A stretch of 64,000 nucleotides of DNA, from assembly GCA_016190245.1 (NCBI GenBank), contig JACPQY010000060.1:1-64000 (forward strand), in the 5' to 3' direction. Positions 7,660-20,644 of this stretch are shown in pieces. Source of the DNA: Nitrospirota bacterium. Its GTDB lineage: Bacteria; JACPQY01. Below the pieces are notes generated by a model that worked only from the letters and a program-made list of their open reading frames with translations, ran no database searches and was not told the origin of the DNA. How positions within the stretch are numbered: the first letter of the stretch is position 1; each line of letters starts with the position of its first letter. The position numbers and the translations under genes are program-made.

Positions 7660-8354
7660 TGACCGACCACGGCAAGAAATACAGAACATCTCGGGAAGGG
7701 ATCGATCGTCTGAAACGGTATCCCATCCCCGAAGCCGTCGAGATGGTCACGGCGAAGAAATATGCCAAGTTCGACGAGACGGTGGACCTTGCGTTCCGCC
7801 TGGGGATTGACCCGCGGCACGCGGACCAGATGGTGAGGGGAACGGTGCTGCTCCCGCACGGGACGGGAGCGACGGTGCGGGTGCTGGTGTTCGCCGTGGG
7901 CGAGAAGGCCGAGGCGGCGCGGCAGGCCGGCGCGGACTTCGTGGGCCTGGATGACATGATCGAGAAGATCAACGGCGGATGGGTGGACTTCGACCGGGCG
8001 GTGGCGACACCGGACGTCATGGGCAAAGTGGGCAAGCTCGGAAAGATCCTCGGCCCGCGCGGGCTCATGCCCAATCCCAAGCTCGGCACGGTCACCCCCG
8101 ATGTGGGCAAGGCCGTGCAGGAGCTGAAAAGGGGAAAGGTGGAGTTCAAGGCGGACAAGGCCGGGAACGTCCACGTGGTGGCGGGCAAGACCTCCTTCGG
8201 GAAGGACAGGCTCGCTGAGAACGTGACGGCCGTAGTGGACGCGATTCTCCGGGCCAAGCCGGCCGGCGTGAAGGGCGTGTACGTCCGCAACGTGGCCGTC
8301 TCGAGCACGATGGGACCGGCCGTGCGGCTGGATGTGCAGGAGTTGGCGAGATGA
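7659..8354 (+). CDS. rplA: 50S ribosomal protein L1
   Basis: A 231-aa protein with family features including [10 protein letters not shown], the [15 protein letters not shown] core and the TSFGKD segment. L1 forms the mobile stalk at the E site. In other bacteria it represses its own operon by binding the rplK leader. No such leader structure was identified here. It overlaps rplK by 1 nt and rplJ by 4 nt. Confidence 0.97.
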   Translation: MTDHGKKYRTSREGIDRLKRYPIPEAVEMVTAKKYAKFDETVDLAFRLGIDPRHADQMVRGTVLLPHGTGATVRVLVFAVGEKAEAARQAGADFVGLDDMIEKINGGWVDFDRAVATPDVMGKVGKLGKILGPRGLMPNPKLGTVTPDVGKAVQELKRGKVEFKADKAGNVHVVAGKTSFGKDRLAENVTAVVDAILRAKPAGVKGVYVRNVAVSSTMGPAVRLDVQELAR

Positions 8355-8887
8355 CACGCACGGAGAAACAGCAGATCGTCGAGTCGTATCGGGACCGGTT
8401 CCAGAAGGCCCAGGCCGTGCTTCTGGCCGAGTTCAAGGGGATCAAGGTTTCCGAGGCGGTCGAGTTGCGCCGCACGGTTCGACGCGTCCGCGGCGAATAC
8501 AAGGTGCTCAAGAACACCCTGATAGGCCGGGCGCTGGGGGAGGGCGGGCTCACGTCGCTGGCTTCCCAGCTCAATGGGACAACGGCGGTCATTCTGGCGA
8601 ACGGCGACCCGGTTCCGCTCACCAAGGCCGTCATGGAGTTTGGAAAAAAGTGCGCCACGCTCCGGCTCAAAGGGGCCTACGTGGGGGGCCGCTCGCTCTC
8701 CATGGAAGAAGTGAAGCAATTGGCCGACTTGCCGGGGCGCGACCTGTTGCTTTCTCAAGTCGTGGGTGCTATAAGGGCACCCCTTTTGAACCTCGTGGGC
8801 GTTCTGCAGGCCGGCCCCACGAAGCTTCTGCTCGTGCTTCGCTCGTTGGAACAGAAGCGGCAGGCCGGAGCCTCGGGCGGGGCGTGA
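8351..8887 (+). CDS. rplJ: 50S ribosomal protein L10
   Basis: A 178-aa protein. The N-terminal rRNA-binding domain has the typical [18 protein letters not shown] and [11 protein letters not shown]. The C-terminal helix that binds L7/L12 dimers is the basic-hydrophobic tail. L10 anchors the L12 stalk. It starts in the ATGA overlap with rplA and ends 19 nt before rplL. Confidence 0.95.
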   Translation: MTRTEKQQIVESYRDRFQKAQAVLLAEFKGIKVSEAVELRRTVRRVRGEYKVLKNTLIGRALGEGGLTSLASQLNGTTAVILANGDPVPLTKAVMEFGKKCATLRLKGAYVGGRSLSMEEVKQLADLPGRDLLLSQVVGAIRAPLLNLVGVLQAGPTKLLLVLRSLEQKRQAGASGGA

Positions 8888-8906
8888 CACGTCGTAAGGA
8901 GGAACC

Positions 8907-9296
8907 ATGGCGGACCTGACGGAAGAGGATGTCATCGGCTACATCGAGAAAATGCCGGTCTTGGACTTGTCCAAGTTCATAAAGAAGCTTGAGGACCGGT
9001 TGGGCGTGACCGCGGCGATGCCGATGATGGCTGCGGGCCTGGGCGCGGCGGCGGGTCCGGCTGCGGCCCCCAAGGCGGAGGAGAAGACCGAGTTCAAGGT
9101 CGTCCTCACGGCGGTGGGCGCGCAGAAGCTCCAGGTGATCAAAGTGGTCCGCGAGATCACGGGGCTGGGTCTCAAGGAGGCGAAGGAGTTCGTGGAGAGC
9201 GCGCCGAAGCCGATCAAGGAGGCCGCTCAAAAGGCCGAGGCCGAGGACATCAAGAAGAAGCTGACAGAGGTGGGCGCGACGGTGGAGCTCCAGTAG
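8907..9296 (+). CDS. rplL: 50S ribosomal protein L7/L12
   Basis: A 129-aa protein with three parts: the N-terminal dimerisation helix ([19 protein letters not shown]), an Ala-rich hinge (about residues 37-55), and the C-terminal domain with [12 protein letters not shown] and [12 protein letters not shown] that recruits elongation-factor GTPases. A strong GGAGG precedes the ATG. rpoB follows after 21 nt. Confidence 0.97.
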   Translation: MADLTEEDVIGYIEKMPVLDLSKFIKKLEDRLGVTAAMPMMAAGLGAAAGPAAAPKAEEKTEFKVVLTAVGAQKLQVIKVVREITGLGLKEAKEFVESAPKPIKEAAQKAEAEDIKKKLTEVGATVELQ

Positions 9297-9317
9297 CCCA
9301 CCCGCGGGGGAGGATTC

Positions 9318-12300
9318 ATGGCCGTTCTGAACAAGGGGAGACGCTACCGCCGGTCGTTCGGGCGCGTCCGGACGCTGGTGGACATTCCGGATCTGATCGA
9401 GATCCAGCGGAAATCGTATGCCGAATTCCTGCAGGAGGGCGTGGAGCCGGAGCAGCGGCGGAGCCACGGCCTGCACGAGGCGTTCCGCAGCGTTTTCCCC
9501 ATCGAGAACTACGAGCGAACGGCCAGCATTGAATACGTCAAGTACAAGCTCCTCGAGCCGAAATACGACCTCGACGAATGCCGCATCAAGGGCACCAGCC
9601 TGGCGGCACCGATGCGTGTCACGTTCCGTCTGGCCCTCTACGACGTGGACCCCGAGACCAAAAAGAAGTCTACGCGAGTCGTCAAAGAAGATGAGATCTA
9701 TTTCGGCGAAATCCCTCTCGTTACCGACCGGGGCACGTTCGTGATCAACGGTGTGGAGCGGGTCGTGGTCAACCAGCTCCATCGTTCGCCGGGCGTGCTT
9801 TTCGACCGGGAGAAGCACTCGCCGATCGCCCGGCTGATCCCGGCGCGCGGCTCCTGGCTGGATTTCGAATTCGATTCCAAGGAATTTCTCTACGTTCGCA
9901 TCGACGGCCGGCGGAAGATCCCTGCAACGGTCCTGCTGAAGGCCCTTGGGTTCACGTCCGAGTTCCTGCTCGACTACTTCTACCCCGGAGAGGACGTGGT
10001 AATTCAAGGGCGCAAGATGGTGCGTCGGATCCGCAAGGAATTCTGGGCGCGTCTTTTCGGCGATCTGAGCGATGCCCGCAACCTCTCCCTCGCGCGCCGG
10101 CGACTGCGCATGCTGTCCGACCCCAGCCTCCAGCGGCTGAAGGATTTCAGCGAGGCCGAAATCCCCGTGACCGAGGCGGAGTTGGACGGGCGGATTCTCG
10201 CTCGGGATGTGGTGCACCCGGCCACGAAGGAGACGCTGGCCACCACCAACCAGCCGCTGACGACGGATCTCCTCCAGAGCTTCCTGGATGCAGGCGTGGA
10301 AGGTTTCCGCGTTCTGTACATGGACAAGCTTCTCACCAGCCCGTCCATCCGCGAGACGCTCCTCATCGACAAGGTGCAGACCCACCGTGAGGCCATCATC
10401 GACATCTACAGGAAGTTGCGCGTCACGGACGTAACCAACGAAGAGATCGCGATGGACTTCTTCCACAACATGTTCTTCAACGGCGAGCGGTACAACCTGT
10501 CCCGTGTGGGGCGCCACAAGCTCAACATGCGGCTGCGGTCGGACTGCCCCATCGACCACACCATCCTGCGCAAAGAGGACGTCCTCGGCGTTGTGGGACA
10601 CCTCCTCAAGATCAAGATGGGCGTGGAGGTGGAGGACGATGTGGACCATTTGGGCAACCGGCGGGTGCGAAGCGTGGGCGAGCTTGTGGAGATGCAGTTC
10701 CGCGGCGGCCTCATGCGCTTGGCCCGAAGCGTCAAGGAGCGCCTGAGCGGCAGCGGGCAGGAGTTGGACACACTCATGCCCCGAGACATCGTCAACATCA
10801 AGCCCGTCATGGCGAGCCTGAGGGAATTCTTCTACACAGGCCAACTCTCCCAGTTCATGGATCAGACGAACCCCCTCTCGGAAGTGACCCACAAGCGGCG
10901 CCTCAGCGCGCTGGGCGTGGGCGGCCTCACGCGTGAGAGGGCAGGCTTCGAGGTGCGCGACGTGCACCCCAGCCACTACGGTCGCATCTGTCCCATCGAG
11001 ACCCCCGAAGGCCAGAACATCGGCCTCATCGTTTCGCTGGCCACCTACGCTCGGACGAATGAATTCGGATTCCTCGAGACTCCGTACGCGAAAGTCAAGG
11101 ATGGTCGCATCACTGACGAGGTGGAGTACCTCACGGCCCTCGCGGGGGAACAGTTCGTGATCGCCCAGGGCAATACGCCTGTCGACAAGCACGGACGGTT
11201 CGCTACGGAGCTGGTCACGGCCCGCAGCAAGGGCGAGTTCGCCCTCGTAAAGGCCGAAGAGGTGGACTACATGGACGTCTCGCCCAACCAACTCGTCTCG
11301 GTCGGCGCGGCCCTCATTCCCTTCCTGGAGCACGACGACGCGAACCGCGCCCTCATGGGTTGCAACATGCAGCGGCAGGCGGTTCCGCTCCTGCGGCCTC
11401 ACTCCCCGCTGGTGGGGACGGGCATGGAAGGGATCGTGGCCCGGGACTCGGGCGCGGTCATCCTCGCGAAGCGCGACGGCGTCGTGGAGTATGTGGACGC
11501 GGCGCGGGTCGTGGTGCGGTCCCGCCGCCCCTCGAAGGACATCAATGACTCAGGTGTGGACATCTACAACCTGACCAAGTTCAAGCGCAGCAACCAAAAC
11601 ACCTGCGTCACCCAGAAACCCATCGCCAGCGTCGGCCAGAAGGTGGTGGCGGGGCAGCCCATTGTCGACGGCATGGCCACCGAAGGCGGCGACCTGGCGC
11701 TTGGACAGAATATTCTCGTCGCCTTCATGCCGTGGAGGGGGTACAACTTCGAGGACTCCGTCGTCATCAACGAGCGGCTCGTGAGGGACGACGTATTCAC
11801 GTCCATTCATATCGAAGAATTCGAATGCGCGGCGCGAGACACCAAGCTGGGCGTCGAGGAAATCACGCGGGACATCCCGGACGTGAGTGAGGAGCTCCTG
11901 AAGAACCTCGACGAGAGCGGCATTGTCAGCATCGGGGCCGAGGTGAGGTCGGGAGATATTCTGGTTGGAAAGATCACCCCCAAGAGTGAAACCCAGCTCT
12001 CCTCCGATGAGCGTCTGATGCGCGCCATCTTCGGCGAGAAGGGTCGCGACGTGAAGAACACTTCACTCACCGTTCCGCCCGGCATCACGGGGACGGTTAT
12101 TGACGTGCGCGTCTTCACACGCAAGGGCGTGGACAAGGACCTCAGGGCCCAGGCCATCGAGCAGGAGGACATCAGCAAGCTCGAGCAGGACCGCCAGGAC
12201 GAGATCCGCATCATTCAGGAGAACGCGCTCGCCCAGTTGCGTCCCGTCATCGTGGGGAAAGTGGCCAAGGAGGCCCTCAAGCACGCCAAGCGCAAGCAGG

Positions 12301-13403
12301 TCCTTGTCAACAAGGGCGAAAAGATCAGCGACAAGGTGCTGGACGAAATCCCGTTCGAGCAGCTCGGTAAGCTGGAGTTGACCTCGACGGAGACTCAGGA
12401 GGAAGTTCAGCAGGCCCTCGAGCGTGCCTATGAGTTGATTGACTTGGTCAACGCGTCCTTCGACAAGAAGATCGAGAAAATCAAGAGCGGGGACGAGTTG
12501 CAGGCCGGCGTGGTGAAGCTCGTGAAGGTGTACGTGGCCGTCAAGCGCAAGCTCACCGTCGGCGACAAGATGGCTGGACGGCACGGCAACAAGGGCGTGG
12601 TGTCCATCGTCGCCCCAACCGAGGACATGCCGTTCCTCGATGACGGTGCCCCGGTGGACATCGTCCTCAACCCGCTGGGGGTGCCCTCGCGCATGAACGT
12701 CGGCCAGATTCTCGAGACCGCCCTAGGATGGGCGGCCGCCGAGCTGGGGAAACGGGTGGAGGAGGCCGTGCGGGCCCGTCGCCTGGCGGAGGACATCCGC
12801 GAGATCCTCGTGGACATTCACAAGGAAGACCGCGATCTCTCGACTTGGCTCAAGGAGGCCACGCAGAAGGAGGTCATGGAGTTTGCGCTGGGCGAGCGCG
12901 ATGGGATTCATGTCTCTACGCCCGTCTTCGACGGCGCGGCCGAGGCCGACATCCAGGCCCACTTGAAATCGGCGGAGCTCCCCCTCTCCGGCCAGGTGCG
13001 GCTGTACGATGGTCGGACGGGCGAGCCCTTCGCGCAGCCCGTCACGGTGGGGGTGATGTATATGATGAAGTTGCACCACCTTGTGGATGACAAGATCCAT
13101 GCCCGCAGCGTGGGCGGGTACTCGCTTGTCACCCAGCAGCCCCTGGGTGGAAAGGCCCACTTCGGCGGCCAGCGGCTGGGGGAAATGGAGGTGTGGGCGC
13201 TAGAAGCCTACGGCGCGGGCCACACGCTCCAGGAATTCCTCACCGTGAAATCCGATGACGTGACCGGGCGCAACCGGGTGTACCAGGCGGTGGTGAAGGG
13301 GGAGACCGATTTCGAGATCGGGATGCCGGAATCCTTCAACGTCCTGGTCAAGGAACTTCAGGGGCTTGGCCTGAACGTCGAGCTCCTGACCGAGGGAGCC
13401 TAA
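9318..13403 (+). CDS. rpoB: DNA-directed RNA polymerase subunit beta
   Basis: A 1361-aa beta subunit of normal length. Conserved landmarks include the rifampicin-pocket segment [14 protein letters not shown] and [29 protein letters not shown], the [10 protein letters not shown] loop and the C-terminal [21 protein letters not shown]. In the rifampicin region the almost invariant GPGGL reads GVGGL (Val534), and the preceding FFGSS-type stretch is FFYTG. The upstream start is set by a GGGGGAGGA Shine-Dalgarno. rpoC begins 17 nt later, the standard order. Confidence 0.98.
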   Translation: MAVLNKGRRYRRSFGRVRTLVDIPDLIEIQRKSYAEFLQEGVEPEQRRSHGLHEAFRSVFPIENYERTASIEYVKYKLLEPKYDLDECRIKGTSLAAPMRVTFRLALYDVDPETKKKSTRVVKEDEIYFGEIPLVTDRGTFVINGVERVVVNQLHRSPGVLFDREKHSPIARLIPARGSWLDFEFDSKEFLYVRIDGRRKIPATVLLKALGFTSEFLLDYFYPGEDVVIQGRKMVRRIRKEFWARLFGDLSDARNLSLARRRLRMLSDPSLQRLKDFSEAEIPVTEAELDGRILARDVVHPATKETLATTNQPLTTDLLQSFLDAGVEGFRVLYMDKLLTSPSIRETLLIDKVQTHREAIIDIYRKLRVTDVTNEEIAMDFFHNMFFNGERYNLSRVGRHKLNMRLRSDCPIDHTILRKEDVLGVVGHLLKIKMGVEVEDDVDHLGNRRVRSVGELVEMQFRGGLMRLARSVKERLSGSGQELDTLMPRDIVNIKPVMASLREFFYTGQLSQFMDQTNPLSEVTHKRRLSALGVGGLTRERAGFEVRDVHPSHYGRICPIETPEGQNIGLIVSLATYARTNEFGFLETPYAKVKDGRITDEVEYLTALAGEQFVIAQGNTPVDKHGRFATELVTARSKGEFALVKAEEVDYMDVSPNQLVSVGAALIPFLEHDDANRALMGCNMQRQAVPLLRPHSPLVGTGMEGIVARDSGAVILAKRDGVVEYVDAARVVVRSRRPSKDINDSGVDIYNLTKFKRSNQNTCVTQKPIASVGQKVVAGQPIVDGMATEGGDLALGQNILVAFMPWRGYNFEDSVVINERLVRDDVFTSIHIEEFECAARDTKLGVEEITRDIPDVSEELLKNLDESGIVSIGAEVRSGDILVGKITPKSETQLSSDERLMRAIFGEKGRDVKNTSLTVPPGITGTVIDVRVFTRKGVDKDLRAQAIEQEDISKLEQDRQDEIRIIQENALAQLRPVIVGKVAKEALKHAKRKQVLVNKGEKISDKVLDEIPFEQLGKLELTSTETQEEVQQALERAYELIDLVNASFDKKIEKIKSGDELQAGVVKLVKVYVAVKRKLTVGDKMAGRHGNKGVVSIVAPTEDMPFLDDGAPVDIVLNPLGVPSRMNVGQILETALGWAAAELGKRVEEAVRARRLAEDIREILVDIHKEDRDLSTWLKEATQKEVMEFALGERDGIHVSTPVFDGAAEADIQAHLKSAELPLSGQVRLYDGRTGEPFAQPVTVGVMYMMKLHHLVDDKIHARSVGGYSLVTQQPLGGKAHFGGQRLGEMEVWALEAYGAGHTLQEFLTVKSDDVTGRNRVYQAVVKGETDFEIGMPESFNVLVKELQGLGLNVELLTEGA

Positions 13404-13420
13404 CCCGCAGGAGGTGTTCG

Positions 13421-16400
13421 GTGCGCGAGTTTATCAACCTCTTCGAGCCCACCATGAATCCGCAGACGGTGCGGGCGATCAAGATCAGTCTCGCCTCGCC
13501 GGAGCAGGTCCGAAGCTGGTCCTACGGGGAGGTCAAGAAACCCGAGACGATCAACTACCGGACGTTCAAGCCTGAGAAGGAAGGGCTCTTTTGCGCCAAG
13601 ATTTTCGGTCCCGTGAAGGACTACGAGTGTCTGTGCGGGAAGTACAAGCGGATGAAGCACCGGGGGCTCACGTGCGATCGCTGCGGCGTGGAGGTCATCT
13701 CCGCCGACGTGCGCCGAAAACGCATGGGTCACATCGAACTCGCGGCGCCCGTTGCCCACATCTGGTTCATCCATTCGATCCCCTCGCGGATCGGCTCGAT
13801 TCTGGACTTGAGCCCCAAGGAATTGGACCGTGTGCTCTACTTCGAGTCCTACGTCGTCACGGATCCCAAGAAAACCAATCTGCGCACCGGCCAGGTCCTT
13901 TCCCGGGATGAATACCACGAGGCCCGCAAGGTGCACGAGGGGCAATTCGACGCGGGGATGGGGGCCGAGGCCGTCGAGAAACTGCTGAAAGACGTCGACA
14001 TGAAAAAACTCACCGAGGCGCTCCGCGCCCAGATGCGGGAAACGGAGACGGAGACCAAGCGGAAGAAGCTCCTCAAGCGGCTCAAGGTGGCGGATGCCTT
14101 CCTCAAGTCCGGCGTGCGCCCGGAATGGATGATCCTCCGCGTCATTCCGGTCATCCCGCCGGATCTCCGGCCCCTGGTTCCCCTCGAGGGCGGACGATTC
14201 GCCGCGAGCGACCTCAACGAACTCTACCGGCGCGTGATCAACCGGCACAACCGCCTCAAGAAGCTGCTGGCCCTCGACGCGACGCCCGAACTGATCTTGA
14301 ACAATGAGAAGCGGATGCTACAGGAGGCCGTGGACGCGCTCTTCGAGAACGGCCGGCGTGGTCGCATCGTCTACGGGCGGAACAAGCGGCCCCTCAAGTC
14401 CCTCTCGGACCTCATCAAGGGCAAACAGGGCCGGTTCCGCCAGAACCTTCTCGGCAAGCGGGTGGATTTTTCAGGGCGGACCGTGATCGTGGTGGGTCCC
14501 GAGTTGAGACTCCACCAGTGCGGGCTGCCCAAGATCATGGCGTTGGAACTCTTCAAACCCTTCGTCATCGGCCGGCTTATCGACCGCGGCCTCGCCACCA
14601 CGGTGAAGGCGGCCAAGAAAATGGTGGAGCGCGGGGAATCGGTGGTGTGGGACATACTGGACGAGGTGGTTCGGGAACACCCCATTCTCCTGAACCGCGC
14701 GCCCACCCTGCATCGCCTCAGCATGCAGGCCTTTGAACCGGTGCTCACCGAGTACAAGGCCATCCAACTCCATCCCCTGGTCTGCACGGCCTTCAATGCA
14801 GATTTCGACGGCGACCAGATGGCCGTGCACGTGCCCCTCTCGGTCGAGAGCCAGACGGAGGCGCGGGTGCTCCTCATGTCCACCAACAACATTCTTTCCC
14901 CCGCCCACGGCAAGCCGATCATCAACCCGACGCAGGACATCGTGTTGGGCATCTACTACCTCACCCGCGAGCGGGTGAACGACAAGGGTGAGGGGATGAT
15001 CTTTCGCAGCTTTGTCGAGGCCCGGCAGGCCTATGACAACGGTGTGGTGGGACTGCACGCGAGGATTCAGGTGCGGGTGGACGGTAAGCTGCTCCGAACG
15101 ACTCCGGGCCGCGTCATCCTCTCGGAGGTGGTCCCGCCGGAGATCCCGTTCGATACGATCAACCGGCTGATGACCAAGAAGGAACTGGCCCGCCTCGTGG
15201 ACGTGGTCTATCGCAAGGTCGGCCTCAAGGCGACCGTGATCATGGGCGACCGGCTCAAGGACATGGGTTTCCACTTCGCCACCATGGCGGGGATCTCTGT
15301 CTCGCTCCAGGACATGCACATTCCCTCGAACAAGGAGAAGCTGATCGAGGCCGGCTACAAGGCGGCCCAGGACACGGAGGAGCAGTACCGCGAAGGCGTG
15401 ATCACGGAAGGCGAGAAATACAACAAACTCATCGACCACTGGAACCGGATCACCAATGAGATCGCCGAGGAGATGAAACGGGAGATCAGCGTGGAGGAGA
15501 TCGGGAACAAGGAAGGCAAGAAGGAGCGGCAGCTCTCGTTCAATCCCCTCTTCATGATGATCGATTCCGGCGCGCGCGGCAGCGAGGAGCAGATGCGACA
15601 GCTCGCGGGCGTGCGCGGCCTGATGGCCAAGCCCTCCGGCGAAATCATTCCCACGCCCATCACGGCCAACCTGCGCGAGGGGCTTTCGATGTTGCAGTAC
15701 TTCATCTCCACCCACGGCGCTCGAAAGGGTCTGGCCGACACGGCCCTCAAGACCGCCACGGCCGGATACCTGACGCGCCGGATGGTGGACGTGGCGCAGG
15801 ACACGATCGTGAACGAGATCGATTGCGGCTCTCTCGACGGCATCGACATCACGGGTCTGATGCAGAGCGGTGAGATGAAGGTGCGCCGGGCCGATCGCGC
15901 CCTCGGTCGGGTGGCACTCACGGACATCGTCAACTCCGTCACCGGCGAGGTGATCGTCAAGGCCAACGAGGAGATCGATGAGGAGAATGTGGAGAAGCTC
16001 AACGAGGCGGGTGACACCGTGGGCCACCTCACCGTGCGTTCGCCGCTCACGTGCCAGACGCGGCACGGCGTCTGCTCGCTGTGCTACGGGCGGGACCTCG
16101 CGCGGGGCCGCCTGGTGCACCTGGGCGAGTCCGTGGGTATCATCGCCGCCCAGTCCATCGGCGAGCCGGGCACGCAGCTCACGATGCGGACCTTCCACAT
16201 CGGAGGCACTGCAACCCGCCGTGTGGAGAAGAGCACGGTCGAGTCTCCGGTGGACGGTACCGTGGAGTTCGGGGACAAGCTGCGCGCAGTGGAGAAGGGC
16301 GAGAACCGATGGGTCGCCATGACGCGCAACGGCGAAATCAAGGTCGTCGGTCTTGGCGGCGCGGTCCATCGCTTCCCCATCACGTACGGGGCCGTCCTCC

Positions 16401-17569
16401 TGGTAAAAGACGGGCAGAAGGTGAAGAAGGGACAGCTCCTGGCCGAGGGCGATCCCTACTCCAGCGTGATCCTGACGGACGTCGCGGGGACGGTCCGCTA
16501 CCAGGACGTCCTAGAAGGCATCACCATGCAGGAGCAGGTGGACGAGGCGACGGGTCTCGCGCGCAAGATCATTATCGCGTCCAAGAACGTGGACCTGAGG
16601 CCACGGATTCTCGTTCAGGACGGTGCCGGCCGCGACACGGGCTACTTCTTGCCCGTTGGCGCCCACATCAGTGTGGAGGACGGCTCGCACGTCGAATCCG
16701 GAGACTTGGTTGCGAAGATCCCGAGGGAAACGACGAAGACCAAGGACATCACCGGCGGTCTGCCGCGCGTGTCGGAACTCCTCGAGGCCCGCCGCCCCAA
16801 GGAAGTCGCCGTCATCACGGAGATCGATGGGATCGTTTCTTTTGGCAAGGATGTGAAGGGCAAACGCACGGTCCTGGTCACGCCGGACAAGGGCGAGCCC
16901 AAGACCTACCAGATCCCGCGGGGGAAACACATCTGCGTGCACGAGGGTGACTACGTCAAGGCCGGCGACCAGCTCATGGATGGGACCCCCAACCCCCATG
17001 ACGTGCTCGTCGTGCGCGGCGTAAAGGACCTGGCCCGATACCTCGTGGACGAGATTCAGCTCGTGTACGACTCCCAGGGCGTGAAGATCAACGACAAGCA
17101 CATCGAACTGATCTCACGCCTCATGCTGAGGAAGGTGAAGATCACCTCCGCGGGCGACACCACGTTCTACGTGGGCGAGGAGGTGGACAAGTTCAACTTC
17201 GAGGAGGAGAACGCCCGCATTGTGAAGCAGGCCGGCAAGCCCGCCACGGCGGAATATATTCTTCAGGGGATCAGCCGCGCCTCGCTCTCCACGGACAGTT
17301 TCATCTCGGCCGCTTCGTTCCAGGAGACGACCAAGATCCTGACCGACGCCGCCGTGGCGGGGAAGGTGGACTCGTTGCGCGGTCTCAAGGAAAACGTGAT
17401 CGTCGGGCGGCTTATCCCGGCCGGAACGGGTTTCCCCAAGTACCGCAAGACGGAGATCGACGTGCCGCTCGAAGCACCGGCGGAGCAGCCGGCGACGCCC
17501 CTCGATGCTCCCGAGATGCAGCCACCGCTCGTCTTCACGCCCATGCCTGAGAAGGCGATCGAGGAGTAG
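13421..17569 (+). CDS. rpoC: DNA-directed RNA polymerase subunit beta'
   Basis: A 1382-aa catalytic subunit starting at GTG 13421 after CAGGAGGT. The N-terminal zinc ribbon is [16 protein letters not shown]. The absolutely conserved active-site motif [16 protein letters not shown] (three Asp chelating Mg) is present. The trigger loop/bridge helix region is followed by a second zinc site ([13 protein letters not shown]) and the [13 protein letters not shown] motif. The last residues are Pro-rich. rpsL starts 3 nt downstream, so rpoBC reads straight into the str genes. Confidence 0.98.
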   Translation: MREFINLFEPTMNPQTVRAIKISLASPEQVRSWSYGEVKKPETINYRTFKPEKEGLFCAKIFGPVKDYECLCGKYKRMKHRGLTCDRCGVEVISADVRRKRMGHIELAAPVAHIWFIHSIPSRIGSILDLSPKELDRVLYFESYVVTDPKKTNLRTGQVLSRDEYHEARKVHEGQFDAGMGAEAVEKLLKDVDMKKLTEALRAQMRETETETKRKKLLKRLKVADAFLKSGVRPEWMILRVIPVIPPDLRPLVPLEGGRFAASDLNELYRRVINRHNRLKKLLALDATPELILNNEKRMLQEAVDALFENGRRGRIVYGRNKRPLKSLSDLIKGKQGRFRQNLLGKRVDFSGRTVIVVGPELRLHQCGLPKIMALELFKPFVIGRLIDRGLATTVKAAKKMVERGESVVWDILDEVVREHPILLNRAPTLHRLSMQAFEPVLTEYKAIQLHPLVCTAFNADFDGDQMAVHVPLSVESQTEARVLLMSTNNILSPAHGKPIINPTQDIVLGIYYLTRERVNDKGEGMIFRSFVEARQAYDNGVVGLHARIQVRVDGKLLRTTPGRVILSEVVPPEIPFDTINRLMTKKELARLVDVVYRKVGLKATVIMGDRLKDMGFHFATMAGISVSLQDMHIPSNKEKLIEAGYKAAQDTEEQYREGVITEGEKYNKLIDHWNRITNEIAEEMKREISVEEIGNKEGKKERQLSFNPLFMMIDSGARGSEEQMRQLAGVRGLMAKPSGEIIPTPITANLREGLSMLQYFISTHGARKGLADTALKTATAGYLTRRMVDVAQDTIVNEIDCGSLDGIDITGLMQSGEMKVRRADRALGRVALTDIVNSVTGEVIVKANEEIDEENVEKLNEAGDTVGHLTVRSPLTCQTRHGVCSLCYGRDLARGRLVHLGESVGIIAAQSIGEPGTQLTMRTFHIGGTATRRVEKSTVESPVDGTVEFGDKLRAVEKGENRWVAMTRNGEIKVVGLGGAVHRFPITYGAVLLVKDGQKVKKGQLLAEGDPYSSVILTDVAGTVRYQDVLEGITMQEQVDEATGLARKIIIASKNVDLRPRILVQDGAGRDTGYFLPVGAHISVEDGSHVESGDLVAKIPRETTKTKDITGGLPRVSELLEARRPKEVAVITEIDGIVSFGKDVKGKRTVLVTPDKGEPKTYQIPRGKHICVHEGDYVKAGDQLMDGTPNPHDVLVVRGVKDLARYLVDEIQLVYDSQGVKINDKHIELISRLMLRKVKITSAGDTTFYVGEEVDKFNFEEENARIVKQAGKPATAEYILQGISRASLSTDSFISAASFQETTKILTDAAVAGKVDSLRGLKENVIVGRLIPAGTGFPKYRKTEIDVPLEAPAEQPATPLDAPEMQPPLVFTPMPEKAIEE

Positions 17570-17572
17570 CGA

Positions 17573-17944
17573 ATGCCTACCTTCCAGCAGCTTATTCGTC
17601 ACGGGCGGGTACGTACGCGCAAGAAGAGACGCACCACCGCTCTCCAGAGTTGTCCCCAGCGGCGGGGGGTCTGCACACGCGTCTACATCATGACCCCTAA
17701 GAAGCCCAACTCCGCCCAGCGCAAGGTAGCCCGCGTGCGGCTTACCAACGGTGTCGTGGTGACGGCCTACATCCCGGGCGAGGGCCACAACCTCCAGGAG
17801 CACTCCGTGGTCCTGGTGCGCGGCGGGCGCGTCAAAGACCTGCCGGGCGTGAAGTACCATATCATCCGGGGTGTGCTCGACTGCCAAGGCGTGGGTGAGC
17901 GGAAAAAGAGCCGCTCGCGGTACGGCACGAAGCGGCCGAAGTAA
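17573..17944 (+). CDS. rpsL: 30S ribosomal protein S12
   Basis: A 123-aa protein with the decoding-centre loops [20 protein letters not shown] (broadly conserved) and [13 protein letters not shown], then [12 protein letters not shown]. The lysine in TPKKPNS corresponds to the wild-type residue at the main streptomycin-resistance position. It opens the str block, 3 nt after rpoC and 18 nt before rpsG. Confidence 0.98.
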   Translation: MPTFQQLIRHGRVRTRKKRRTTALQSCPQRRGVCTRVYIMTPKKPNSAQRKVARVRLTNGVVVTAYIPGEGHNLQEHSVVLVRGGRVKDLPGVKYHIIRGVLDCQGVGERKKSRSRYGTKRPK

Positions 17945-17962
17945 CCGGAGGAGCGTCGCCAC

Positions 17963-18433
17963 ATGTCGAGAAAGGGTCGAGCGGAGAAGAGGGAGGCAGA
18001 GGCCGATTTCAGGTATGGCGATCTCTTGGTGGCCAAGCTCATCAACTATGTCATGTCCGAGGGGAAGAAACGGCTGGCCGAGAAGGTTGTCTATGGGTCT
18101 TTCGACCTGGTGCAGGAGCGGTCCAAGGAAGATCCCGTGGAAGCGTTCAGGAAGTGCATCGAGAACCTCAAGCCCGTCCTGGAAGTCAGGCCGCGCCGTG
18201 TGGGTGGCGCCACGTATCAGGTTCCCATGGAGGTTCGTCCCGAGAGGCGGCTGGCACTGGCCCTTCGGTGGCTGATCGGAACGGCGAGGGAGCGGCCTGA
18301 GCGGACCATGGTGGAGCGCCTGGCCGGCGAGATCGCCGAGGCTGCCGCTGGTAGAGGCGTGGCGATGAAGAAGAAGGAAGAGATGCACAAGATGGCCGAG
18401 GCAAACCGCGCCTTCGCCCACTACCGCTGGTAG
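17963..18433 (+). CDS. rpsG: 30S ribosomal protein S7
   Basis: A 156-aa protein that nucleates assembly of the 30S head. Family landmarks are [19 protein letters not shown], the basic [17 protein letters not shown] segment and the C-terminal [15 protein letters not shown] 17963 follows GGAGGAGC. fusA starts 8 nt downstream. Confidence 0.98.
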   Translation: MSRKGRAEKREAEADFRYGDLLVAKLINYVMSEGKKRLAEKVVYGSFDLVQERSKEDPVEAFRKCIENLKPVLEVRPRRVGGATYQVPMEVRPERRLALALRWLIGTARERPERTMVERLAGEIAEAAAGRGVAMKKKEEMHKMAEANRAFAHYRW

Positions 18434-18441
18434 GAAAGGGA

Positions 18442-20610
18442 ATGGCTATGAGCGCGCTTGCGACCGTGGAGACCGAGAGCGGAGGTTTCCCCGCCAAGCC
18501 GGTCAGGCCTGCCCGGCCGGGCGGTCCCGCCGGCCTCGACAGCACGCGCAACATCGGGATCATGGCGCATATTGACGCGGGGAAGACGACCACGACCGAG
18601 CGAATCCTCTACTACACGGGGTTCACCTACAAGATCGGGGAGGTGGATGAGGGCACCACGCAGATGGATTGGATGGAGCAGGAACAGGAGCGGGGCATCA
18701 CGATCACGGCTGCCGCAACCACGTGCTTCTGGAAAGGACACCGCATCAACCTTATCGACACGCCGGGGCACGTTGACTTCACCGTCGAGGTGGAGCGCTC
18801 GCTGAGGGTCTTGGATGGCGCGGTGGCGGTCTTCTGCGGGGTGGGCGGCGTGGAGCCCCAATCGGAAACCGTCTGGAGGCAGGCGGACCGGTATCGGGTC
18901 CCGCGGATCGCCTTCATCAACAAGCTTGATCGGGTCGGGGCGGATGTTCAGATGGTGGTCCGGATGATGCGTGAGCGACTCTCTATGACGCCCATCCTGA
19001 TCCAGGTCCCCTACTTCGTGGCGGAGGCCGACTTCCGCGGGGTAGTGAACCTCATCGACGAGAAATTGTATTTGTGGGACTCGGCGGAGCGGGGCGCCAC
19101 CTACACCAGCCACCCCGTGCCGGATTCGATGCGCGCCGAGGTCGAGAAGGCCCGGCACCAGATGCTGGAGTCCATCGCGGAGGCGGACGAAACTTTCATG
19201 GACCTGTACCTCGAGAAAAAGCCTTTCGGCCCCGCCGAGATTCAGGCCGCCCTTCGCGCTGCGACGCTCGATCTGCGCGTGGTTCCCGTCCTATGCGGTG
19301 CGGCCTTCCGCAACAAGGGGGTCCAGCCTCTTCTTGACGCGGTGGTGGACTACCTGCCGTCGCCTCTCGACGTTCTGCCGGTGACCGGGCGCGCGGTGGA
19401 GGGCGAAGGGGAGCAGGTGAGGCGCCCGGATCCGGGTGAGCCTCTGGCCGCCCTGGCCTTCAAGATCATGACGGACCCGCACATGGGGCAACTGACGTAT
19501 ATCCGGATCTACTCGGGGACGGTGAAGGCCGGGCAGATGATCTACAACTGCGCGCGCCAGAAGCGGGTGCGCGTGGGGCGTCTGATGAAAGTCCATGCCA
19601 ACAAGTTCGAAGATCTGGAACGGGCGACCGCCGGCGAGATCGTCGCCATCGGCGGGATGCGCGAGGTCGTCACCGGCGACACGCTGGCGGACGAGGATGC
19701 TCCCCTCCTGCTGGAGTCCATGGAGGTTCCCGCGCCTGTCATCTCAGTGGCGATCGAGCCCAAGACCAAGGCGGACCAGGACCGTCTGGGAATGGCCCTC
19801 CACCGCTTGTCCGTGGAGGACCCCTCGTTCCGCGTGCGGCAGGACGAAGAGACCGGCCAGACGCTCATTTCGGGGATGGGAGAGCTCCACCTGGAAATCA
19901 TCGTAGACCGGATGAAACGCGAGTTCCGCGTGGACGCGAATGTCGGTCGGCCGCAGGTGGCCTACCGCGAGTCCGTCACGCGCGGGGCCGAGGCGGAAGG
20001 GCGGTATGTGCGTCAGACCGGGGGCCGTGGCCAGTACGGTCATGTCTACCTGCGCGTCGAGCCGTCCGAGCCCGGGAAGGGATTCGAATTCGTGGATGAG
20101 ATCAAAGGGGGCGTCATCCCCCGTGAGTTCATCCCCGCGGTCGAGAAGGGCATCAAGGAGGCCTTGGAAACGGGGCCGGTCGGCGGGTTTCCCGTCACGG
20201 ACCTGAAGGTGATCCTGCTGGACGGTTCGTACCACGAGGTGGATTCCTCCGAGATCGCGTACAAGATCGCGGCCAGCCTGGGGTTCAAAGACGCGGTGAG
20301 GAAAGCGGCGCCGGTCATGCTCGAACCCATCATGTCCCTCGAGGTTATCCTCCCGGAGGGTTTCCTGGGCGATGTCCTGGGCGATCTCAACACGAGGCGG
20401 GGAAAGATTCTGGAAGTGGAGTCGCGCGGGACCACCCGCGTGATCCGCGCCGAAGTGCCCTTGGAACGGATGTTCGGGTATGCCACGGCCATCCGGAGCC
20501 TGACGCAGGGCAGGGGTACGCACACGATGCAGTTCGGCTACTACGCGAAGGTTCCGCCGCAGGTTCTCGAGAAGATTCTCGGGACGCCGGGTGGAGCCGC
20601 GAAGGCATAG
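18442..20610 (+). CDS. fusA: elongation factor G
   Basis: A 722-aa translocase GTPase. After a short Pro/Gly-rich tail come G1 [12 protein letters not shown], switch I with [14 protein letters not shown]3 [20 protein letters not shown] and G4 NKLD. Domains II to V follow and end in QFGYYAKVP. The stretch [19 protein letters not shown] differs from the DAVAGV form of standard EF-G and resembles spd-type/mitochondrial EFG1. ATG 18442 is used; ATG 18448 is better spaced from the AGGAAAGGGA sequence and may be the true start. The location between rpsG and tuf is the classical str order. Confidence 0.95.
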   Translation: MAMSALATVETESGGFPAKPVRPARPGGPAGLDSTRNIGIMAHIDAGKTTTTERILYYTGFTYKIGEVDEGTTQMDWMEQEQERGITITAAATTCFWKGHRINLIDTPGHVDFTVEVERSLRVLDGAVAVFCGVGGVEPQSETVWRQADRYRVPRIAFINKLDRVGADVQMVVRMMRERLSMTPILIQVPYFVAEADFRGVVNLIDEKLYLWDSAERGATYTSHPVPDSMRAEVEKARHQMLESIAEADETFMDLYLEKKPFGPAEIQAALRAATLDLRVVPVLCGAAFRNKGVQPLLDAVVDYLPSPLDVLPVTGRAVEGEGEQVRRPDPGEPLAALAFKIMTDPHMGQLTYIRIYSGTVKAGQMIYNCARQKRVRVGRLMKVHANKFEDLERATAGEIVAIGGMREVVTGDTLADEDAPLLLESMEVPAPVISVAIEPKTKADQDRLGMALHRLSVEDPSFRVRQDEETGQTLISGMGELHLEIIVDRMKREFRVDANVGRPQVAYRESVTRGAEAEGRYVRQTGGRGQYGHVYLRVEPSEPGKGFEFVDEIKGGVIPREFIPAVEKGIKEALETGPVGGFPVTDLKVILLDGSYHEVDSSEIAYKIAASLGFKDAVRKAAPVMLEPIMSLEVILPEGFLGDVLGDLNTRRGKILEVESRGTTRVIRAEVPLERMFGYATAIRSLTQGRGTHTMQFGYYAKVPPQVLEKILGTPGGAAKA

Positions 20611-20644
20611 TCCCATGGCGGTGCGTTGAGCTAGGAGGTAGGCG

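Noticed and set aside
8769-11402. 877-aa open frame on the minus strand opposite rplJ, rplL and rpoB
   Set aside because: It is antisense to unmistakable genes and low-complexity (His/Leu/Glu/Arg-rich). Such frames arise from the G/C bias at third codon positions.
14471-16369. 632-aa minus-strand frame opposite rpoC
   Set aside because: Antisense shadow of rpoC with biased composition and no recognisable motif.
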